NCBI GenBank assembly: GCA_949775045.1
Contig: OX459095.1
Coordinates: 20,984,811-21,048,810, forward strand
Length of the DNA: 64,000 nucleotides
Source of the DNA: Metridium senile
Taxonomy: Eukaryota; Cnidaria; Anthozoa; Actiniaria; Metridiidae
Direction of reading: 5' to 3'
Shown piece after piece: positions 23,901 to 36,249 of this stretch. The position numbers and the translations under genes are program-made. The stretch's first letter is position 1. Each line of letters starts with the position of its first letter. A model generated the notes under the pieces. It did not search any database. It was not told the origin of the DNA and was given only the letters and a program-made list of their open reading frames with translations.

Positions 23901-26900
23901 TTACAAATTTACCAGTGTTATGCGCTGCAATTATTATTTTCGAGGTATACCAGGCATTAACTCGTTAAGTTATGTTTAACAGTCTACTATGAACAAGCAC
24001 AATACATTCAAACTCACATGTTGATTTTTGCGTTCGGGTTTGTATCGGTTTGTATTTGTAAAGAGGTCTAGTACCCAAGCCTCCCCTTGCGATCTGCACC
24101 TGTGTCCCTTTGACGTTTGATGGAAAAACGGACCAATATTACAAATCACCCTTTCAATATCTTCCTAGCCTGCATTGTGGCTATGTAGGGGGAAAGGGGA
24201 GGGAGAGGGAAATGGCGGAAGAGGGGGGCTGGGGGCTTCTCTCTCCCCCAGGCCCCCTCTTCCTCCTTTTTCCTATCCCTCCCCCGTCCCCTTAGAGAGC
24301 CGCTATGAAGGCTAATATCTCCCATACCCCCAACGATTACAGCTCTTATTATTCATTCAAAATATTTCTTCGTTTCTGATTGGGCGAAATCAACTGGCGA
24401 AGTCTTGGTGCTCTTCCTTGAGCAGGCATTATTGAATCGATGACGTGAGAGCGTCCAACAATTGCAAAGTTATTGAGCGCGTGACGTCACTTAGAACGGC
24501 TTTGCTTTGGTTTTTGAGAGGCAAAATTCAATAACCACTCAACCAAGTACATTTTGCCACATTTGTTTCTTTAGTTATTTCTCATATATTCTGGAAATAT
24601 TCTGAATGAATAATTCGGCTTTTGTATATGATATGAAGAATTATGCAGATCTCGGAGAGTGTTATTCGGCTTTGGCCTTGACAGATAACATACTTATCGC
24701 TCTGAATATTAGTCCCCTTCGTCATCTTAAAAGGTAGCCGGGCCTTTGCATCGAATCTAGACCAACGTTGAGCTTGCAATGTAGACACGACTGAATAATT
24801 GTCCCGCGAGATCAGATGTTAAAAGGTCTCTATCATTGCATTCGATGCAAAGGCCCGGCTACCTTTCAAGATGACGAAGGGAACTGTGAAGGGGAATATT
24901 CTTCAGTCTCATCCCATAATTGCTAGGTGATTTTGCACACGCACTTCCGGCTAGTATAAGCCAATCAGATGCAGTTTAGTCACATTGCCAACAGTTCCAA
25001 AATGGCGTTGTTCGAGAGAGTCCAGAGAGTTGTTTTCCGTGTTGACCATCTATAAATACGTCCTTAACATAACTTTACATTAAAAAGTTATGTGTAGCTT
25101 GGACAACAGAAGCTCATTGCTGCTATGTCAACGATAAAAAATCATTAAAACAAAACGCAAATGCCTCAAAGTAACTGAAATAGTTTTTTGCCTAGATCTC
25201 GAGGCGCCATTTTGAAACTGTTCGTTTTGCCGACAATTAATATTAGTCCTATGCGCGCTTCGAAGCGAGATCACCTGGTTGTTATTGCTAACTTTCATGC
25301 ATCATCATCGTTATTACTTAATTCATTCCTAACCATCTTTTATACACGCTTTTCAGATGCAACTGCCCAATTGGTGCCACAACATCACTACCCTGTGGTT
25401 GCCATGACGACTGCATATTGCGTGATAATGTTTATTGCCTTTTTTGGCAATGTTCTGGTGATTCACGTGGTTGCTACTCGAACCCACATGAAATCCACTT
25501 TTAACTTCTTGATTGTGAACATGGCCATAGCCGATCTCCTTGTTAGCTTGTTTATTATGCCGATGCAGGTGAGTCATGTCTATCAGCTGGTAAATACCCT
25601 GATGGGAAACCCAGGTAGGAGAACCTGGTGGGGTAAAACTACCGGGTATGCTCGTCAGCAATATTCAAAACAACCCCTTAAGCGAGGAATGCGTGGATGT
25701 CAAAAAGTGAGTTTCAAAAACATTTTAGAGCCTGCTTTTATTTTGACTAGCATTTTTTGCTATTCTTTTTTCTTGTCTTTGCCACCAAGACATTCCTTCA
25801 CGCTGCTCGCGAATAAGGCCAAAATTGTTGACTTTAAATTAATGCCATTTTTGGTAATCCCCAATTGTTTTAGTATATTTGATGTTGTTTTATCCACTGG
25901 CAAAGTCCACAAACTTCCTTAAATCACCCTTTATATTGATACATGTTTAAATTACTGTACTAATAAAAGATACTGTAAATCCTTTTAAATGGGCGTGACA
26001 CGGTTTTTTACCCCTAGGAGATACCACACAAAAACACAAAACAAAAAAATTGATGGGATTTTCCTAAATATAACAAATCGCTGATCTTAACTTCTACAAC
26101 CAGTAAATTCGATATACTTTTGTCCCCGATTGCCCCCACCCCCTCCCCTTCCAAGAAGTTATAATCAAATCAGTTTTTCATTTTCTTCATTTGTCAGATA
26201 AAGTTTTTGTACTCTGGTCTACTCTGGATTCCTGGTGGGTTCGGTACCGTCACATGCAAGTGGGTGAACTTTTCAGGGTACCTTTCAATTGCTGCGTCAA
26301 TCATCGCATTAGTTGCCATCTCATTGGACAGATACTTCGCTATAATACATCCATTCAAACACCTACCGGTAGTACGGAACACCAAGATGATTACGTCACT
26401 CATTTGGATTATCTCAGCGTTGTACAGTGCGCCATATTTGGTATTGTTCGACGTTGATAGGTTGATTGGTAACCAATGGAAATGTCGTATGATTTGGACT
26501 ACCATTTCCACTTCATTTGAGAAGCAGTTTGAGTTTGCTCGCAGCTACTTTATGACCACGCTCATGACACTGTATGTATTTCCGCTGATCATTATTGTAG
26601 TTCTTTATATCAGGATTGGGCATAAACTTTCGTCACGCAAGATCCCTGGTCACTCTACTGCTCACACCATACGAAAAGCACAGACCTCCAAGCGGAAGGT
26701 ACTGCGCATGCTTAGTACAGTGGTTACAGTTTTTGCGTTGTGTTGGTTTCCACCTCATCTAATCCACGTTGCCAAGTTCTACGAGACACAGTGGTTCTCT
26801 GGGATATTACAAACAGCTCCTGTAATTGAAAACATTGCATTTTTTATTTGTCACGCAAACAGTGCCATTAACCCATGTCTTTATGTTATGCTGAATGAAA

Positions 26901-27004
26901 AGTTCAAACGCGAGTTCTTTAGAGTATTGAGGTACTGGTGTCCTTGGTTTAAACCGAAATCCGCTGAACATTTCCTTTTAACAACAATGGCTAGCGAGTC
27001 CTGA
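20950..27004 (+). CDS. class A (rhodopsin-like) peptide-type GPCR, 344 aa, 3 exons
   Basis: Exons 20950-20965, 25357-25568 and 26198-27004 join in frame with GT-AG introns of phase 1 and 0. The protein is a seven-helix plasma-membrane receptor. It has two N-glycosylation sites in the short N-tail (N2 and N6), the TM1 GN at 36-37, the TM2 NMAIAD with D65, a Cys pair likely to form the extracellular disulfide (C96, C172), DRY at 120-122, CWFP at 258-261 in TM6 and NPCLY at 301-305 in TM7. The overall pattern fits neuropeptide receptors of the NPY/tachykinin/RFamide type, but the ligand cannot be read from sequence. Exon 1 codes only five residues plus one base. I chose it because its phase matches exon 2 exactly and it completes a second glycosylation site (N6-A-T). 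A TTG-initiated frame at 25188 is not needed. Complete, no frameshift. Confidence 0.85.
21955..22680. repeat. 0.7-kb polypyrimidine tract with TTTC and 30-bp repeats
   Basis: Lies inside GPCR intron 1. 21980-22195 is CTTT/TTCT microsatellite with a duplicated TCTCTCTCTCCC block. 22370-22495 repeats a roughly 30-bp unit of CTTTCCTTTTCATTTCTTTC and CGTATCATTT. 22500-22680 is looser TTTTCATTTC repeat. Between them (22235-22300) is a GCGC-type retroelement tail. The open frames here are repeat artefacts. Confidence 0.85.
23361..23472. repeat. imperfect palindrome with GTGCTGTGTAAAG arms
   Basis: GTGCTGTGTAAAGTTATAAAG is mirrored by CTTTATAACTTCATACAGCAC. The centre is a second inverted pair (TTGTCAGAACAC / GTGTTCTGACAA). 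A related single arm, CGCGTGCTGTGTGCTCTCAT, recurs at about 23522. Non-coding, in GPCR intron 1. Confidence 0.65.
24712..24893. mobile_element. MITE with GGGCCTTTGCATCGA arms, copy 1
   Basis: Arms CATCTTAAAAGGTAGCCGGG and CCCGGCTACCTTTCAAGATG are inverted. Inner parts include ACGTTGAGCTTGCAATG. A TA precedes the left end. The left terminus looks shortened compared with copy 2 at 27122-27327. Lies in GPCR intron 1. Confidence 0.7.
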
Positions 27005-27121
27005 CAAGTTGGATACCATTATTGTTATGGATTCTATCAAGGACATAAAGAAACTATAGCTATGTTACTGGTAAAGTTGACCTGTGATTGATAAATACTA
27101 TATGATGATTATGGTAGAATA

Positions 27122-27327
27122 GTCACCTTCATGCACAGTTCCCTGCGCCATCTTGAAAGGAAACCGGGCCTTTACATTGAATCGAGACGAACGTTAAGCT
27201 TGCATTGATACAGACTAGTGAATAATTATCCGGCAAAGATGTCTCTATCATTGCAAGCTCAACGTTCATATCGCTTCGATGCAAGGCCCGGCTACCATTT
27301 AAGATGGCGCAGGGAACTGTGAAGGAC
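27122..27327. mobile_element. MITE with GGGCCTTTACATTGA arms, copy 2
   Basis: Inverted ends GTCACCTTCATGCACAGTTC and GAACTGTGAAGGAC, each bordered by TA, which fits a Tc1/mariner-type target. Inner arms hold CGCCATCTTGAAAGG and TTAAGATGGCGCAGGG. Lies 118 bp past the GPCR stop and is the same family as 24712-24893. Confidence 0.7.
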
Positions 27328-28697
27328 TATTGTGTCTACAAGTGACTAAGTTGGTATAGCGATAGTCCCATGACACCCCCTCAGCCATTACTATACTGAT
27401 TTTCGAAGCTCTTCCATCCACACTCACAGCTCGTAATGACTACGCTAGGACCCCTCTAGGATTATGACTTCATACAACATTAAACATAAATATGTTGACA
27501 GATTTGTATAGGACTGAATCATACGATCTTGAGTACAATTCGTAATCATTTTGTACGAATGATTTTGTGAAAGTCTTCAAAATTAGATGAGCCTTTAGCC
27601 TTTAGGCGAGTCCAATTTGAGAACTTTAAAAACATCACGAGTATCTATTAATGACAAATTGTACAAGAAGATTGTGCGATTTTCTATTTATAATATACCG
27701 TCATTGCCATAGCAACTTCATTGCAGAGTACAATTATCGTTTTAATTGTACTCCTCTCTTCCAAGCATAATCAAGTTATGTACATAGAGTATATTATAAT
27801 GAGTAAAACTGAAGCAAAACCCTATAGTTGCAAATAATAATATATCAAATCAAATAACTCAGATTATATAACTTCCCACGGGAGCGCATAGACGCTGGCA
27901 AACCACTGCATCACCAGGTGAAAAACAAGCAGTTAATCTGATAAATCACATAGACCAATGACGATATAACCGGAATGGACCCGTAGTAAAAAAAGACATA
28001 TTATTCTTTGGTAGTTTATCTAAGACTTATCAAGATACTATCATTTCGCAGTTAAATTGATACGGAGGAAGGGGTAATTGTTTTATACAGCTCTTTCAAA
28101 AAACCACGTGCATGGAATACTCATTAATTTGAAATCAAAAATAAGTATAAAGACGATATTTACTCCCCATAATTTGCTGGTGTATCGTTTTGAATGCATG
28201 GAATGCACTAAGAATAAATTAACTATTGTTATGTAGTTTACTATTATTATTTATATTACATGACCCAAAATGCATTTCGGTCTTGCAATGCACTATTCAG
28301 TATTCTACGCGTTTTGAAATAGCTGTATATATATAAGATGAAATAGAAAAAGTACTAACATGATAGTGACAACTAGTTTTGTCTAGGATTCCAGGAAGAG
28401 ATGTAATTGTCAAATATCAAATATCAAACGTACGTTAAACAATAAATACATTATAAATGTTCATAAATAACATGATTAAAATAACTATGGATTAGCAGTG
28501 AAGGCGCGGAAACTGAGGCAAATGATCATACATGTGAATCGTCTTAGGGACGGACCATTAGATATTTGATGGGGGAGGTAGGGTAATTTCTCGGTTCAGG
28601 ACTTTTCTTTTGCCCTCGAGGCTTATTTTTGTTGTACACGATATTTTTTTTTTTAAGTTAAAGCTGTGCTCGCTATTTTTTGGGGGGAATCTCGCAA
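27328..28697. other. gene-free stretch
   Basis: Sequence 3' of the GPCR. AATAATATATC-like and other AT-rich runs only; no exon, RNA or clear repeat boundary recognised. Confidence 0.4.
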
Positions 28698-28721
28698 CCC
28701 CCCCCCCCCCCCCCCCCCCCC
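28698..28721. repeat. C24 homopolymer
   Basis: Uninterrupted run of 24 C. The length may be affected by sequencing or assembly. The complementary strand could form a G-quadruplex. Confidence 0.8.
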
Positions 28722-28917
28722 TCATTCAATATTCTAATGGTCTGCACTTATATGCTCTAAAGCCATAATTAAAAGCTTTAACTTTTGCCTCTGTAGGGGT
28801 GGGGGCTGCGAAAAGGGTGGGGCTTCTCGCCGTATCGGCCTATCTGCTTTGGGTGTCAAACATCAATTTTTTCAGTTACTAGAGACAAATCTGTGAATGT
28901 AATAAATCGGTTAATAG

Positions 28918-29615
28918 TACGGTGGCCCATATACGCAATGCTTGAATATATATTTTTGGGCACAAGTATGTTATAAATAAATAAAATGTTACTTCTTAGT
29001 GCACAAATATATATATTTTAAATGAAATATATTTTTAAACGCATAAACATATTTTCTCAATACACAAAAGTTACTCACAGTACACGAATATATTTTCTCA
29101 ATACACAAAAGCTAAGACTCACAATACACGAATGTATTTTCTCAATACACAAAAGTTAAGACTCACAGTACAATGTATTTTCTCAATGCACAAAAGTTAA
29201 GATTCGCAGTCAACGAATATATTTTCGCAATGCACGAAAGTTTTAACGGAAACTGCACTAATAGAGGCCTGGTTTCGTTTGGGGGAAGCCATATTTTGTC
29301 TTCGCACACTAGCATGTTTTGTTAAATACAACATTCATTACTCAAATACTATTTCCAGAAGGGATTATCACAAAAGAAGATGTTGTTGTTGTTTTTGGCG
29401 AAATATCACGACACTGAAATGTCTCTGTGAAGTCTTCAAACACAATTGTATGACATGGGACTGAAAAGAAGGCATGTATCCTACAGCATTCAGGGAGTAC
29501 GCCAGGAAATATTTAATAATTTGAATGGCCCGGGGTGTTCGGGAGGATATCGTTCGCACTGGCATACCCTCAGATTGAAAGGCATTCAAGTATTTTGCGT
29601 ATGTGGGCCACCGTA
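28918..29615. mobile_element. TIR element, 0.7 kb, inserted into a minisatellite
   Basis: Ends TACGGTGGCCCATATACGCA and TGCGTATGTGGGCCACCGTA are inverted. On both sides the host sequence is the same AATCTGTGAATATAATA minisatellite (before 28911 and at 29616-29735), so the element split it. It contains about five copies of a 43-bp repeat with ATTTTCTCAATACACAAAAG (29034-29247). Short ORFs inside (29279-29679) look non-coding. Confidence 0.65.
29034..29247. repeat. about 43-bp tandem repeat, 5 copies
   Basis: Each copy holds TATTTTCTCAATACACAAAAG followed by TAAGACTCACAGTACACGAA, with one shortened copy. Lies inside the 28918-29615 TIR element. Confidence 0.75.
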
Positions 29616-29735
29616 TAATATAATAAATCTGTGAATATAATAAATCTGTGAATATATTTAATCTGTGAATATAATACATCCCGAATATAATAAATCTCTA
29701 AATATAATAAATCTGTACAATATAATAATACCCGT
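29616..29735. repeat. 17-bp tandem repeat (AATCTGTGAATATAATA)
   Basis: About six copies of the 17-bp unit with drift. The same unit is present left of the TIR element at about 28888-28910. Confidence 0.7.
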
Positions 29736-30099
29736 GAAGAGATTATGACAACCAGAATTACAAATAAACGATATACGTTGTATTCTAGGGGTAAATAAAT
29801 AATTGTTGAAAAACCTCATTTGGAAATGTCGCCGCCATTTTATATCTTTTCACAGTGGTAATAGTGGTTGAATTGTAATTGGGGCTTCTGTCCTGTATCC
29901 TCCTATTATCGTGTAACGTGGTTTCTGCCGACTTTATTTGGATATGTATCAGTAGGTTATTCAATTGTGTTGTATCGAATACTGGGCAATTAAGACAAAT
30001 AGATTTAACTTGCTTAAAAGTGCGATTACTACTTAGTAGTTTTGTACACTGCGAGCATGCAGAGCTGAGTCTCAGTAGGAGAGAGCGCGCGCTGAGAGA

Positions 30100-30121
30100 G
30101 GGGGGGGGGGGGGGGGGGGGG
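30100..30121. repeat. G22 homopolymer
   Basis: Run of 22 G preceded by GAGAGAG. Length uncertain for technical reasons; possible G-quadruplex. Confidence 0.75.
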
Positions 30122-30204
30122 TCGTGAGGATAAAAAAATGCTTAATTTGCGCGCAGTGCAGTACTTAGTCTTGACCCCCCCATTAGATAGAATAATATTA
30201 TCAC

Positions 30205-30590
30205 TTTACTTGTATCCACGTTGTTGATGGGTTTCCTGTGTGGTAGTTATATCCACGTCGATGATAAGTTCCCTATGTAGTGGTGGTATCCACGTCGTTG
30301 ATGGGTTTCCTGTGTAGTAGTTGTAACCACGCCGTTGATGGGTTTCCTGTGTAGTGGTGGTATCCATTTCGTTGATTGGTTTCTTGTGCCGCAGAAGTGG
30401 TATCCACGTCGTTGATGGGTTTCCTGTGTAGTAGTCGTATCCACGTCATTGATTGGTTTCTTGTGTAGTAGTCGTATTCACGTCATTGATTGGTTTCTTG
30501 TACTGTAGTGGTATCCACGTCATTGATGGGTTTCCTGTGTTGTAGTGGTATCCACGTCGTTGATGGGTTTCCTGTGTTGTAGTCTACACA
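30205..30590. repeat. 36-bp minisatellite, about 11 copies
   Basis: Tandem units of GTAGTGGTATCCACGTCGTTGATGGGTTTCCTGTGT and variants (here given as two overlapping halves: GTGGTATCCACGTCGTTG and GATGGGTTTCCTGTGTAG). No unique spacers, so not a CRISPR-type array. It is in frame on the minus strand only because 36 is divisible by three. Confidence 0.85.
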
Positions 30591-31565
30591 CGCTGTCCGT
30601 TGTTAGCAATTTCGATCCCGGTATCGTAATCGCTTACTACGCCTGCTCGACGTGATGACTTGCATGCTGGAGATATCCTTGTTATCGGGTTCCCTGTGGT
30701 ATAGCATCCACGAGTTGCAGAAGTGTTCAAAATGTCGAACAGAAAACCAGATCACAGCAATCAAATGTATGAAACATTTGACACCCGTGACCTAGATTTC
30801 TGGTCGCAATTATGTTGCCATAACAAACATTGTTAGAAAACCTAAAAACCTAAAAATTTTATTAGATTACTTTAGAAATGGGCAATCAAGTCATCGCTTG
30901 AACAGACGTCATAAAAGAATTTATGAGCGGGTTTTTCTGCAGCAAAAAAGAATCAAAACGTTCAAGATCGATCACAAAAAGCGGCGAATAAAGTATTTTC
31001 CCCTGGGTTTTCTACTGAGGGATGTAGTCAAAAGAGACGCTTTACTCTCTTTCGTGTGATAATGCAAACCGCAAATAAATATAGAAATAAATTGTGGTTG
31101 GGAATGTCACAATGCGAAATGATAATTTTTACTAAATTAAAGCTCGCTCGATTTGATTTCTTTTTTACCGTACTACGCGACGTTGCACAGCATTTGAGAC
31201 CATTTTTGTTATATTTTGGTGAATTTTTAAAACCACCCAACAGCCACCCTCCACCTCCCCATCAAATGTTAAATAATCTGTCCCTTACAACCATGCATTT
31301 TGTGGATCTCGTATCAAATGTTTCTGCAGTTCGTCATTACATTACGCAATGTTATGCAACTATAAAATTGATTTGACAAAAATTCGGTCATTTTTGGTTC
31401 GGCTGATAAATAATTTAAATTGAAACCGCTATTCATTATTTGATAAACGAATTCCACATAGGTTTGTAATAATGTATTCAACCACTGACCACTACAGTGT
31501 ACCGGCTCACGCGAGGATAATGGCTATCAATCATGGCTATGACCCCTATACGTCTCTTCTGTTCA
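30591..31565. other. gene-free stretch
   Basis: Open frames at 31028-31376 on both strands lack domain signatures or splice support. No repeat structure recognised. Confidence 0.4.
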
Positions 31566-31569
31566 AATA

Positions 31570-31757
31570 CTCCCGTTTCACGTTATCTAGTACCACTGTA
31601 CTATTTTACAAAAAATATATATTTTTTACAAAAGAAGCATTTGCACCGGCTAAGCGTCGATTTGCTGTTTAAATATTCCAAGCAAAATACGAAAACATGT
31701 TATCGCTTAACTGAAAAGAAACTGAGCACATTTGAATTTACTCTGAATTGAGGCTAC
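31570..31757. mobile_element. fragment of TIR family with TATCTAGTACCACTGTAC end
   Basis: Related to 63670-63803: both start TTTCACGTT(A/C)ATCTAGTACC. Both continue through GCATTTG(T/C)ACCGGCTAAGC and ATGCTATCGCTTAAC-like sequence to CACATTTGAATTT. Here only one end is seen. Non-coding. Confidence 0.5.
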
Positions 31758-31945
31758 CCTGCGTAATTGCGGCTTTTGTCAAATAGGACAAAAAATTCAG
31801 CGTTTCTAGATAAACTGCCAATTATCAATTTCTTTTTTCTTATGCGCGCAAAACCTGGTCGAGTATACAGATATGCTCACTCCAAACTAATCTCTCAGGT
31901 CACTCAGTCTTCATTAAACGTAAATATTTCTTGTTTTACTTATCT

Positions 31946-32660
31946 TAAGGACAGGGCCTACTATTGCCACTGCGCAGGCTACTGCGCATCTACATAGTTT
32001 CCATTTTAACGCGCTATCTTACCTCAAAAGATGACAAAATACAAATAAAAAACCATCTAACGATGGTAGACGCGACGGTAGCGGTTTTTATAAAAACAGT
32101 CCCACAATGCACTTATGATGACGAATTTCTTTACTTAGTAGGGAGGGGACCGGAAAGAAATTGTCTTATGATGATCTTCGGCGGCAAAGTTTACAACGCG
32201 ATAACTTTTTAAAACGCCCGGTAACCCCAATTTTTTTATATCTGCAATTATTAAGAACATGTTAAACAATGGTTTTGATGTAAAATTTCGAAAAAGCAAC
32301 TGATTTTTGAATGGAAAATAGACAAAAATTCGAATTTTCTGAACCTCGTAAAATACAAGTCGCGATGCTAAAAAAATCATATTTCACTACTAACTTTTGA
32401 AAATACGTTACAAAATATATATTCCTATTAGAAAATTACTTGTTAATTGTTTACCGCTATCAAAGAGATGTTTCAATGAAAATCCTTTGAAAAAAAAAAT
32501 TATTTTTCGCTGCCGGTAAAATCGTGACGTCAGCCATATTTAAGACTCATTATTTCTCTTAACTGCCCGGTGACCCCACCTTTTTTAGGGTTAAAACAAC
32601 TCACATAGTTATTTGAAGATTACATTACTTTTTAATTAGTAGGCCCCGTCCTTAAAGCAG
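31946..32660. mobile_element. TIR element, 0.7 kb, non-autonomous
   Basis: Left end CTTAAGGACAGGGCCTACTA and right end TAGTAGGCCCCGTCCTTAA are inverted. The interior has two short motifs 'CGCCCGGTAACCCCAATTTTTTTA' and 'TGCCCGGTGACCCCACCTTTTTTA' (near 32214 and 32563; quoted in pieces: GCCCGGTAACCCC, GCCCGGTGACCCC). No transposase domain seen in the short frames. Confidence 0.6.
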
Positions 32661-34447
32661 ATTCTTTTGCTGACCTTGTTGACCTTTGAATGGTGATTAT
32701 CTGGCTAAACTAGTTTGGAAATCTAAACCGCCTCCTCTTTTACAAGGGAGAGATATCCGGAATTGACATGCAGTGCTTCCCTAACGTAACTTCGCGTTTC
32801 CTGATCAATTCATGATCATGCAGACGTTTACAGTAACTTGTCTTTTTTTTCTTTTTGTACTTTCTTCACATCTTTTGTACAAATCCATTTGTACATATGA
32901 TTATTGATTATGTGGGCTATATATGGCTGTTTCAGTTTGTGAATTGAATGGTGCACAACTCAGTGAATTGTGCGGCATTGTATATATCTTTTGACATGCA
33001 CAAAAAATTGTAATTATTATAAAAGTGAACGATACTTCACAAGTTAATTAAACTGAGTAAAAATGATCAATATTCTGTCAAAACGGGGAAGAGTTCAATG
33101 CAATTGATAAGCTACAGTGACTAGATGTCAAGATGATCAGTTGTAGTAATAAGATTACACGACTTGACAATTTACCGTCAAAAGTCACTTGTTCATCTAG
33201 CAGCTGGTTCAAACTTGGTACAAGTACTAACGGCACCAGTTCCTAGTTTACAATCTCAGTGCCTTGGGAGACTCAGGAAATAAAGTATATTTGGTCTATT
33301 TGGTATATCGGCTCGTCGCGGAATTTTCAAAAACACCCCTAAAAGATACCGGAAGTCCTTTTAAAAGTGCACGACACGGACGATTCACAGAAACAGAACT
33401 GACGAAAAAAAGATGGGATTTCCCTTATGTTTTGATACCATATAATATGCAAAGAAATGTCGAAATGGCAATCACTTTTAATACCCTTACGTCCATGCAA
33501 ATCGCTGAGATACGACTAGCGAGATATGACTAGATATTCCTATAGCCCCCTCCTCTACCCCCCTCTAAAAGTTGTATTGCTGTATTGCTGTCTTTAATCA
33601 GAGATAATTATATTCAGAATTAAGACTATACCTTGTGTTTGTGTGTGTAGTTTTAATAGAAACAAAAGTGGCTAGAAAATCGTCGACTAGCTTTTGCCAT
33701 GTTTTGTTATTATGGTTACGCCAACAACGTACTTCGACGCTGTCAATTTTTGATCGAAGTTTACTTTAGTCTATTTACGTTTTTGTCTATGTTAATAAAC
33801 ATATTTTCGTCATACTAAATTAAAACAGCAACGTACTCTAACTGAGATGTCTGACACAAAATTAAAAAGTTCAAGCACCGTACCTGTTTATTGAATAAAC
33901 TCTGTGAAGAAAATGATATCAATATAATTCTTGTAACAATGGCGTCGGGGCTCATGCGGTTTTGTGTGATGGATATCTACCAATTTTAAATATATAGTTA
34001 CTGCTATCTGTTCCACTTCACTTGCTGTGAATTACGCAAAAAGGAAATGATATAGTTGTGTTGCTCTTCGGTTTTTTTTTTGGGAGTGAGTTTTGCTCTG
34101 TTATTTGATTTTTGTTTTATACTTTGTTTTATTTATTTTATTTTGATTATTTGGTTATCTTTTTATTTATTTTGTTTTGTTTTGGCATAGTTCTGTGCAT
34201 GTTTCATATTATCAATGCCGGATCACCAGATTACAAAATCGGCATTGCCACATGTATTCAGTAAATTCCACAATAGTACGGTGGTAACACTGACATAGAT
34301 ATTAAAAGGATTTCTCATTCGTTCGAATTCTTTCGTTCACCCTTGAGAGCTCATTTGTTTAATTTGCAACATCATTCTATTGTAAATATATCGTTTAATT
34401 ACTTTCTCATGGAAATGGGATAGTCCAGAACTGACCATATCCATATA
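32661..34447. other. gene-free stretch
   Basis: A piece at about 33290-33400 has CCCCTAAAAGATACC, resembling the CGTACCTTTTAGG MITE family. T-rich microsatellite at 34070-34190. No gene supported. Confidence 0.4.
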
Positions 34448-34692
34448 CCATGTACACCTACTTGCAATAAGGTTGTCATACAGAAATGGAACATTTCTCG
34501 TAAAGAAAATAGAACATTTGTGATTTAGTAGAATAGGACTGAATTAATTAAAAGACAAAAGAAGATCATTCAAGCTGAACTCTCTCTTTTGTCTTTTAAT
34601 TAATTCCTCTCACACTAAATCACAAATGTTCTATTTTCTTTATGACAAATGTTCTATTTTTGTATGACAGCCTTACTGCAAGTAGGTGTATA
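34448..34692. mobile_element. hairpin MITE, about 245 bp
   Basis: Left TACACCTACTTGCAATAAGG and right CCTTACTGCAAGTAGGTGTA are inverted. The arms continue through GAAAATAGAACATTTGTGAT and TTAATTAAAAGACAAAAGA, so most of the element is one stem with a small loop near 34565. Non-coding. Confidence 0.75.
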
Positions 34693-35111
34693 CACATGAT
34701 TTTTTGCTATTTTTCAGCAGTTGAAATTTCAATTTTTAACTGTATAATGAGTAACAGTGAACATGGAATAAGAATTATGAAATTTATGCTCACAGGCTAG
34801 GATTTAGAGCAAACTTCTGTGATGTCACGTGATATTTCTTTTAGTGTTATTTAAAAATGTTTGTTTCGGGACAATGCTAATGACATTGGCTGTATTATTA
34901 GTTCTATTTTTCAAAAGAGTGAAAACAATAATCCAACGGCGAAATAAGATCGAATACCACTTGCTCAGTAATCTAACTTGACCTTATAAATATTATTAAG
35001 GGGTGAATCAGTCTAAAAAAACAATACTCAGCAAATTTATAGCGTATAACTAAAATATTGTTTAAGGAAATAAAAACATCAGTATGTCAATGTTATTTTA
35101 TGCTTAGAAGA

Positions 35112-35184
35112 AAGGCGTTCTTTCGCTCTGATTCGCCCCTGTTCCCCACAGGGGACTAGAGGAACGAAAGAACGTCTGTTTTAT
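35112..35184. repeat. short hairpin
   Basis: GGCGTTCTTTCG and CGAAAGAACGTC are inverted, and the inner CCCCTGTTCCCCACAGGGG forms the loop end. Flanked by AT-rich sequence without genes (34693-36240). Confidence 0.6.
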
Positions 35185-36249
35185 CAGGCTAGCTAGCTTG
35201 TATTATTTATTTTACAAACGAAGCGGCAAATCTCAGATTCAACTTTTAGAGCGGAAGTACTAACCAAGTATATAGGTTTTATCGACGAAAATTTGCACAT
35301 GACTGATTTTCATGATCGATCATTTATCATATACATTATGCTAAGTCTGAGTAGCACTAGCTAGTGATCTAGTATTACAGGGCCAGCTATATCACGCAGG
35401 GTGCGTTGACTTTCTCCAAAGTATTTTGCCGCCGGCCACTGCTGGTGTCCGTTTTTTCTTTTGTTAGTATAATTTCTTTTCAAGTTTTTCTAAAATTGGC
35501 CCTAGCGTTAAAAGGTTTAATTGTTCATTTTTTCCCGCAGTATTTGCATATGTTTCTTCGGTTGAATATTGATCAACCCAGAATATGAACCTATTCGGAT
35601 TGTCATACCGTTTTGTTTTATCTGAAACTGTCGCCCTGGAGTTTGCCTGATATGGCATGTATGGGACGGCATGTTTTCTCGCTTTCTTTTTTGCGGGGAT
35701 CGGCTCATGCATCATTTGGCGGGTTTTCTAAATTTTCTTCTGCAGTTCATTATATATTATTATTATTATTATCATGATCGACGGGTGTGTCAGACTCTTT
35801 ATTTTTGTTTCACCCATTATATTCCCTCTTTTTCTTTCTTCAAGTTTTCTCAGTTACAAACGATCAGTTTTGAAATATTTTCTTTTAATTAAATTTTACA
35901 ACAGAAAAAAATATTTTGAAGTCTGTAAAATAACTTTTTTATTGATTTAATAATTCTTTCGTGTAATTGAAAGTTCTTGAAATGATCAAGCTTTAGCTAA
36001 GGTGGGGCTTTTGGCGAGTGGGTGACACCCAGTAAACACCTAAGTTTGATCACTGTCCCGTCATAGCCCAAGAAAGAAGCCACACAACAGGTTTTGAAAA
36101 CGCCTTTTCGAAACCTTTTTTATTAAAAATCATTCATTTTTATTTGAATTTATCGTTGAAAAAATAAAAACATTTTTGGGATTTTTTTCTGTTCTTTTTC
36201 CTAGGATTTAGTCTATCGAAACTAAGGAATCTCAAGCAGTCAAAGGGAA

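Noticed and set aside
25188..25356. Extended GPCR N-terminus starting near 25188 or at ATG 25251
   Set aside because: Starts with TTG or an unlikely basic stretch; a good acceptor at 25355-25356 and a phase-matched upstream exon explain the gene better.
30205..30590. Regular 36-bp repeat as a CRISPR array
   Set aside because: Units are directly tandem without unique spacers, and the genome is eukaryotic; it is a minisatellite.
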